Origin: Eutypa lata
Taxonomy: Eukaryota > Ascomycota > Sordariomycetes > Xylariales > Diatrypaceae
DNA length: 64,000 bases
Direction of reading: 5' to 3'
Assembly: GCA_022661535.1 (NCBI GenBank)
Contig: JAKULF010000003.1
Span: 868,001-932,000, forward strand
In this document: positions 57,819 through 64,000 of the stretch, in pieces
Position numbering within the stretch: position 1 is the first letter of the stretch
Layout of the letters: each line of letters starts with the position of its first letter
Position numbers and translations under genes: made by a program
The notes under the pieces: generated by a model
Seen by the model: only the letters and a program-made list of their open reading frames with translations
Databases searched by the model: none
Told to the model about the DNA's origin: nothing

Positions 57819-58860
57819 GGTATATATGTATATATAGATATTATTGCTGTTGACCAAGGAGTAATTCACCAGAAGGTGCAAATATCACCCATCCATCATG
57901 CCGAAACCTTGAAATGCCGAGCTCTCGCTCTGTAATCAAACAGCAGCGTAGAGGTTGTTAACGCGTAACACCAGCTGATAGCAAATATCAGCGGGTTTTA
58001 AGGGGTGCCGTGGAGTGTGAGACATTTGGATACGTTGGAATGGAGAAGACAGGAAGCTTTGTGAGCTTCTGCTTAGTAGGAAGTTTTGTTGAGAGGAAGC
58101 TCAGAGGTGCATTATCAGAAGCAGCGTGGGCAGTCTGGCAGTTTGGCAGAAAATGAGTGGACCTGGGTAGCTTTTTACGCTCAAGCTTTTAGCGTCGGTT
58201 CTACTGTCTTTCCGTGTTCCGCTTCCTCTGTGCTTGGTAGAATTGAAGCCACAAAGTCGAGGTCTTTTATGCAAGACGTGTAACTATAGTTATCTGCATG
58301 CATTCTATCTTCTATTATGTAGGCACAAGTACTTAGAAGAATTGAGAGCAAGGTTCAAAATTATACAGTGATCGTATTATGACTGTGTTATTTACTTGTG
58401 ACCTATGTATATGATAATACTCGTCGAATGCCGTAGATACGATCTAACTACTTCGTAGCTCCAAATAATAAGGTGGCTCAGCAAAGTTCTTCAGAAATAA
58501 CAGGGCTGCAAGGGCCGGCCCAATCACCAATGAACCCCGCCAAAAATTACTGCAACCTTCCATCACCCCACTAAGCCGGTTGTTCACAAATTGAATATTA
58601 CGCCTCTTTACAACTTTTTACATTCGAATTGTCACATTTTTTCGCAAACAACGTCTCCTGCATCCTGATAAGGTTTCTTCTAGGATACATACCTACCTAC
58701 TTACCTAATTTTTCGATCCACTTAGATACTCAACTGTATAATCTGAGCGGGGAACTTCGCGAAGAAAGTTACTGAAGGCCTAGATTGTCAACCTTGGCTA
58801 TCATTGCCAGCCTAAAACGCACATCCTACATCACACGACGACAAACTCACAACCGCCAAG
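57819..58860. promoter_or_regulatory. Divergent promoter region NTE1 / eIF2alpha
   Basis: A 1.04-kb gap between divergent starts, AT-rich and with a CTAC run near 58,690-58,705. No gene seen; promoter role inferred from layout. Confidence 0.45.
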
Positions 58861-59959
58861 ATGTCGTTGACAAACTGTCGGTTCTATGAGGAGAAGTACC
58901 CGGAGATTGATAGCTTCGTCATGGTCAATGTCAAGCAAGTATGTTAACGCCGACTTGGTGAATGATTCTACCCTCCCTAACTTGCTTGCTTCAGATCGCC
59001 GATATGGGTGCATACGTCAAACTCCTCGAATACGACAACATTGACGGCATGATCCTTCTATCCGAACTCTCGCGACGACGTATTCGAAGTATACAAAAGC
59101 TTATTCGTGTCGGTCGGAATGAAGTTGTCGTCGTGCTCCGTGTCGACAAGGAGAAGGGTACGTTGGGCATCGGAAAGACACAACTCATATCAATGCGTCG
59201 GCTAATAAGGAATAGGTTATATCGATCTTTCCAAGCGCCGCGTGTCTCCCGAGGACATTATCAAGTGTGAAGAGCGGTACAACAAGGGAAAGATGGTTCA
59301 CTCCATTATGCGCCATGTAGCCGAGAAGACCCAAACCCCTATCGAGCAACTCTACGAGACTATCGCGTGGCCGCTGAATAGGAAATATGGCCATGCCATT
59401 GACGCCTTCAAACTTTCCATCACGTAAGATATCCTCATTGTAAATCCTGCATTCCTAATACTAACATGATACAAGGAACCCCGAGGTCTGGAACGATATC
59501 ACCTTCCCAAGCGGCGCCGATGCCGAAGAACTCAAATCGTACATCGGAAAGCGGCTGACGCCCCAGCCAACGAAAGTTCGCGCAGATGTCGAGGTCACAT
59601 GCTTTGATTATGAAGGCATCGATGCGGTCAAGACTGCCCTCCGAACGGCCGAGGCAGATAACACCGAGGACAACCAAGTGAAGGTCAGACTTGTTTCGCC
59701 GCCACTCTACGTTTTGACGAACACGTGCCTGGACAAGAGCCACGGAGTCGCGACGTTGGAGGCAGCTATTGGGAAAATCCGCGCGAGCATTGAGGGCGCC
59801 GGCGGACAGTTGGTGGTGAAGATGGAGCCGAAGGCGGTCACGGACTCCGACGATGCTGAGCTGCAAGCTCTGATGGAGAAGCGGGAGCGCGAGAATGCCG
59901 AAGTCAGCGGAGACGAGAGCGTTAGCGAAAGCGACGACAATGTCCCTGAGCACGTCTAA
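58861..59959 (+). CDS. SUI2: Translation initiation factor eIF2 subunit alpha
   Basis: The regulatory subunit of the eIF2 GTPase that brings initiator tRNA to the 40S ribosome. Exons 58861-58938, 58995-59157, 59216-59423 and 59476-59959 give 310 residues, normal for fungi. The N-terminal S1 domain starts with [19 protein letters not shown]. It holds [15 protein letters not shown], where S52 (S51 without the initiator Met) is the Gcn2-type kinase site. It continues with [14 protein letters not shown]. The C-terminal helical and alpha/beta domains follow ([19 protein letters not shown], then [12 protein letters not shown]), and the acidic end ([11 protein letters not shown]) is usual. The start is fixed by the family's N-terminus and by an ATG in good context (GCCAAGATG). 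Identification is secure; all introns are short GT-AG. Confidence 0.97.
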
Positions 59960-60721
59960 ATATCGGCGTGTTTTTTTGGGCAAACCTGCTTGCCGGCCGT
60001 TGCCTGAGGTCTAACTAGCATAGTAGACAGTTTATGGCTTAGAGAAAAGGTTGAGACTCCGGAAGAGTCGCGTGACTTTAGGGGTATATAAAAATTAGTA
60101 CGAGAATCGAGCATTGCCTCTTTAACGAGATCACGATTATAAACCCACCTGGATATTATTAGTGTGTACTAAAAGGCATTGATGACCTTGCTGGCGCTCT
60201 GCAGCGCTCACGGCCTCAACATAATGTCTTCATGTCTGGATTGTGGACATTGATCTAGCGGACGTCACGACAGCGTGTTGATTTGATTCTAGAAACATAA
60301 TAGGGCTGTAAGAGTCATCATATATGGGCTGTAGAAGAATGATGTGTGCTTAGTGAAGTTAGGTAGGATACATGATAGCAATTTATCTGTCACTTCATTC
60401 ACATTGGTCTATCCCTTCGACATCATGCCAACTTAATTTCATAAAAAAAATAACATTGAAAAGAATAACTGTCGAAGGCTCACTGGTCACTGCTGAGCGG
60501 GTTCAATATTAAGTTATCCAGTAATATTCATCAAGAAGCTCAATGTGGGGTAAGAAAGTATCCGTAGAGCTCGAAGCTTCAAACGCGGCCGTCTGTCGCA
60601 ATTCTTCAAAGGCGCAGACCTCTCTACCCAGAGTAATCGGGATTCTATTCCCATCCCAACTCCCCCACACCCACCGCGACACGAAAGCGAAAAAAGCGAT
60701 AGACACACTGTCATCCCGCTC
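59960..60721. other. Intergenic, eIF2alpha / IMP2
   Basis: 3' flank of eIF2alpha and promoter of IMP2, moderately AT-rich. No gene seen. Confidence 0.5.
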
Positions 60722-61456
60722 ATGTCGTTCCGGCCGATATGGGCACGTCTCCGATCCCCGCTGCAAGCACCTAGCCCGCGGGCCCGGGCCGTCGGTAGGT
60801 TCGGATTCTACATGTTCTCGTTCGCCATGTGGCTGCCGGCGCTGTCCATGTTCAACGATTACGTGCTCGAGTTCACCAAGATCAACGGGCCCTCCATGTA
60901 CCCGTTCCTGAACGCCGAGCGCGACCAGACGCTGCGCCGCGACATCGTGCTGAACTTCAAGTACGGCGCCCAGGACGACCTGCAGCGCGGCATGATCGTC
61001 ACGTTCTGGTGAGTTAGTTCATCAGTCGGCCGCTTGTATTATACATACGATAATAACGCCTTCTTTCTCGTCCTTCTTACTTTCCTTCTTGCTTATGGTA
61101 TAGTTAAGTGGCACAACTGAAAATTTCCTATGGGCTGACTTCATGCCTTTACTTGTTGCAACAACGCTAGGAGCCCCTGGAATCCCGAGCTTGTAGCGGT
61201 TAAGAGGATCATCGGTCTCGAGGGTGACGTGATTCGAACGAGAGACCCGTTTCCCGTCCCTACCGTTCGAGTACCACCAGGCCATGTCTGGGTTGAGGGT
61301 GATGGAGGCGAACGCGACAGCTGGGATAGCAATGCGTATGGGCCGATTGCAACAGCTCTCATTATCGGAAAGGTCACACATATCGTATGGCCAATCCATC
61401 GGGCTGGTCGAGTACCTTGGGAGCAACATGCAGAACAGTTTAGGAAGCACATATGA
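60722..61456 (+). CDS. IMP2: Mitochondrial inner membrane protease subunit 2
   Basis: Catalytic subunit of the inner membrane peptidase, a type I signal peptidase relative that processes intermembrane-space proteins such as cytochrome c1. Exons 60722-61008 and 61171-61456 give 190 residues. One N-terminal membrane span (FGFYMFSFAMWLPALSMF) precedes the catalytic Ser-Lys dyad: S58 in INGPSMYPFLN and K107 in VAVKRIIGLEGD. The conserved C-terminal HVWVEGDG and DSNAYGPI boxes follow, and the protein ends RKHI. It could be subunit 1 instead, but the CFNDY-like N-terminal segment, the NGPSMYPFLN context and the IMP2-type C-terminal tail favour IMP2. The longer ATG-less open frame upstream is 5' leader. 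Confidence 0.88.
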
Positions 61457-62226
61457 CTATAATGCAAAGTTTGAAAGTAAATCTGCTTTTGCTTGCAATA
61501 TCTTCTTTCTACAGGACGTGGTCGAATCCTTATGAACCTTGAATATACAATAATATTGGGTTCATGATGGACGTCTTTAAGTTGATATATTGACTACTGC
61601 TTACCATCAAGGACTACTGTTAACTACATTGGAAACATTCAATCTCAGTGGGTGGCCAATGCTACGAACTTCCTCAAAAGTCCTCTAGAAATTTTAGACG
61701 TCTGTGATCATCAAGAGCATATACGCGTTTAAACTCTGCTGTACTTAGAAGGTACCTAGTCTGCTAGTATGCAATCTGTATATGGAAAGCTTAATTGCAC
61801 CGGATACCAGGATAGTGGGGATATCATCACCAGATCTAGCCAATGAGAACTAAGATAACTATCAATCGATAAGCGAAAGTTGTAGGTACCTTAATGATAG
61901 TGACCAAAAAATTGCCGTCGTCTCTCAACACCCGATGCTTATTATCGTTGACTGTGTGTGTCTGTGCCGGAAGGCGCACTCTTCTCCGCGTACTCCCTTT
62001 AACTTAGATCCCCGAAAGGCGCATTTTCTTTGAGCCTTGTGTGTGTCGGCTGTTCGAATAGTTAAGCCCACCCGTAATAGATTTATTGAGTACGCAGCCT
62101 GCCGATCTTTCCGACACTTGCTCCCTTTTTCAAAAGACTGGCCGTCACAACGATGGACCTTGAGTTGACACAAGCCTCGAATCGGATATCAGTAATAGCA
62201 CATACCGGGTGTCGCATGGTTAGAAA
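61457..62226. other. Intergenic, IMP2 / mitochondrial carrier
   Basis: 3' flank of IMP2 and promoter of the carrier gene. No gene seen. Confidence 0.5.
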
Positions 62227-63486
62227 ATGACCATAAACGAAGATGGCGGGCACGAAGGACGCCCGCCAATTATTCACGTGAGTTTTTTTTCTTCCTTCTT
62301 CCTCCTAGATAAGAGGTTTTATCTGACCGTTGTTGGGGTTGGCGCTCGGGCAGTCTATGATCGCCGGTGGACTCGGAGGTACGACCGGGGATATGCTTAT
62401 GCATTCGCTCGACACTGTCAAAACTCGACAACAAGGTGACCCTCACTTCCCACCGAAATACACGTCATTGGGATCATCGTACTATACAATATGGAGGCAA
62501 GAGGGTATACGGCGTGGGCTTTATGGAGGTTGGCTTCCCGCCATGATGGGATCCTTCCCGGGAACGGTCCTATTCTTTGGTACATATGAATGGAGCAAGC
62601 GCCATCTGTTAGACTACGGCATCCAGTCGCATGTGTCGTACTTGACTGCTGGTATGTACTAATAACTATGAAATGGACGCAGCTCTATTCTGAGTATATA
62701 CTAACAAACGATTGTTCAGGGTTTCTCGGCGACCTCGCTGCCTCCATTGTCTATGTCCCATCGGAGGTTTTGAAGACACGGCTACAACTCCAGGGGCGTT
62801 ATAACAACCCGTACTTCAAATCCGGTTACAATTACCGGGGCATGTTCGATGCTACGAGGACTATTGTCCGGACCGAGGGCTTCTCGGAGTTGTTCTCTGG
62901 ATACAAAGCGACATTATATCGAGATCTCCCCTTTTCTGCATTGCAGTTCATGTTTTACGAGCAGTTCCACCATTGGGCACAGGATTGGAAACAAAGTCGA
63001 GATATTGGGATTCCGCTGGAGCTCCTTACTGGAGCTGCCGGTGGAGGGTTAGCCGGTGTCCTCACCTGTCCGCTTGATGTTGTTAAGACCAGGCTCCAAA
63101 CGCAGATCGACTCGGTACCAGTTATGAGTCAATCTAAGGAGCGTACGGTAACGGATACGAAATCCGGTCTGAAGGAAAACCCTTCTCAGCACGTGCAGCC
63201 AAAGATGTCACCGAAGCAAACCAAACGGCCTATATCAACATCATCTCCCTCTACCCACACCCCAACCCCGGGTGCTGCCACTTTGGATACGGAATCAGTC
63301 ACGAAGGGACTGAGAATTATATATAAGACGGAAGGGATGGGCGGCTGGTTTAGAGGAGTTGGGCCACGCTTTGTGTGGACGAGCGTCCAAAGCGGCTGCA
63401 TGCTGTTCTTATACCAGACGATATTGCGTCGTATGCAAGTTTGGTTCCCGGACCAGGTTTCGGAAGACTCTGCATACAAGTCATAG
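62227..63486 (+). CDS. MME1: Mitochondrial carrier, Mme1-like (SLC25 family)
   Basis: A six-helix inner-membrane carrier closest to yeast Mme1, which exports magnesium; the substrate of this protein is inferred from that likeness. Exons 62227-62277, 62354-62651 and 62720-63486 give 371 residues. The three carrier repeats each begin with a PxDxxKTR-type signature: HSLDTVKTRQQ, PSEVLKTRLQLQGRYNNPYF and PLDVVKTRLQTQ. The Mme1-like block SGYNYRGMFDATRTIVRTEGF and GYKATLYRDLPFSALQFMFYEQF is distinctive. A polar insertion (about 55 residues, Lys/Ser/Thr/Pro-rich) sits in the third repeat. The start is ATG 62227 (MTINEDGGHEGRPPIIH joined to SMIAGG). The ATG at 62243 is in another frame and would need an acceptor that meets in-frame stops. 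Confidence 0.85.
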
Positions 63487-64000
63487 CGTTTGTAACAGAT
63501 ACTTGCTGGATGTGGTTACGTACGTGTATGAACATTGTAACGGATTAGAAGCATTTACATGGCGTTGAAGGAAGACATAGAGAAAGAGGGACGGACGGAC
63601 GGGCGGACGGACGTACATACATACACCAAAATAGATAGAAGTGTAAAAGTAAAAAGTAAACAGCATTATCCACTCATTTACTCGAGTTTGTATGATTTCC
63701 TCATATGAAGTCATTATTTTCATCGAAATGTAACTATGAAGTATGTCTGTTATATGGGATTCATTAATCGCGATTTGATCGATATCGAGTTAACCCGAAA
63801 TCCAGTCTTGAAATATGGGGCCTTAATTAACTAGATCTTTTATCCTGGATTTAATCGAATGTTTAAACTCCACTATAATGAGGTTCACGAATCACCACAG
63901 CATTCCGACGAGGTCTTCTGAGCTGCCAATTGACCACCAGGCTCAGGATGGATCGCCTCGTCCAGTTCATCCCTTAACTACACGAACTACGCGGCAATAA
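63487..64000. other. 3' flank of the carrier gene
   Basis: Includes a short GGAC/CGGA tetranucleotide stretch at about 63587-63610, in the probable carrier 3' UTR. No further gene seen before the window ends. Confidence 0.5.

Noticed and set aside
1..64000. tRNA, 5S rRNA and snRNA genes
   Set aside because: I looked by eye for GTTCGAxTCC-type B boxes and known snRNA/5S motifs; the few near matches (near 5290, 12625, 20790, 61230, 62050) lack a partner A box or lie in coding sequence. A tRNA scan would settle this.

Overview
The window is nuclear DNA from a filamentous ascomycete (Pezizomycotina, most likely a Sordariomycete). The evidence is as follows. Genes are spaced by 0.4-6.5 kb and split by short GT-AG introns with CTAAC/CTGAC-like branch sites. 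The products are typical eukaryotic ones (profilin, Got1, DASH subunit Dad4, Sec4-type Rab, eIF2alpha, Erg25, Nte1, Imp2). Several families are fungal (KapC-type bZIP, Nca2, CE3 esterase). I rebuilt the gene models by hand from splice sites and family knowledge; no search was run, and most multi-exon models close exactly in frame.

Layout. 0-10 kb: profilin (+), GOT1 (-), INO80 subunit IES6 (-), DAD4 (+) and INO80 subunit ARP5 (+). 11-19 kb: a KapC-like bZIP gene (-) whose 5' end is unresolved, then a 6.5 kb gene desert full of tetranucleotide repeats. 19-31 kb: an ochratoxinase-like amidohydrolase (-), pterin-4a-carbinolamine dehydratase (+), ERG25 (-), NCA2 (+) and a SEC4/Rab8 GTPase (+). 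32-37 kb: an unrecognised, probably mitochondrial protein with many homopolymer tracts (-) and the AAA ATPase AFG2 (+). 37-50 kb is the accessory-looking part: a possibly frameshifted hypothetical gene, a small secreted SnoaL-like protein (-), an uninterpreted stretch that may hold relic exons, an aromatic amino-acid decarboxylase (+) and two or three orphan genes. 51-64 kb: a secreted CE3 carbohydrate esterase (-), lysophospholipase NTE1 (-), eIF2alpha (+), mitochondrial inner membrane protease subunit IMP2 (+) and an MME1-like mitochondrial carrier (+).

How the genes relate. Most are unrelated housekeeping genes. The one clear functional link is IES6 and ARP5, which encode the two partners of the Arp5-Ies6 module of INO80 and lie within 1.7 kb of each other with DAD4 between them. 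Several divergent pairs probably share promoter space: IES6/DAD4, amidohydrolase/PCD, ERG25/NCA2, the unknown gene/AFG2, and NTE1/eIF2alpha.

I found no convincing undescribed multi-gene system, RNA gene, CRISPR array or intact transposon. The most notable signals are extreme microexons (3, 8, 16, 16 and 17 nt of coding sequence), abrupt GC changes inside single genes, a degenerate D1 Walker B motif in AFG2, a possible frameshift at about 38,970-39,015, and dense CTAC/CATC/TACA tetranucleotide arrays in introns and gene flanks.
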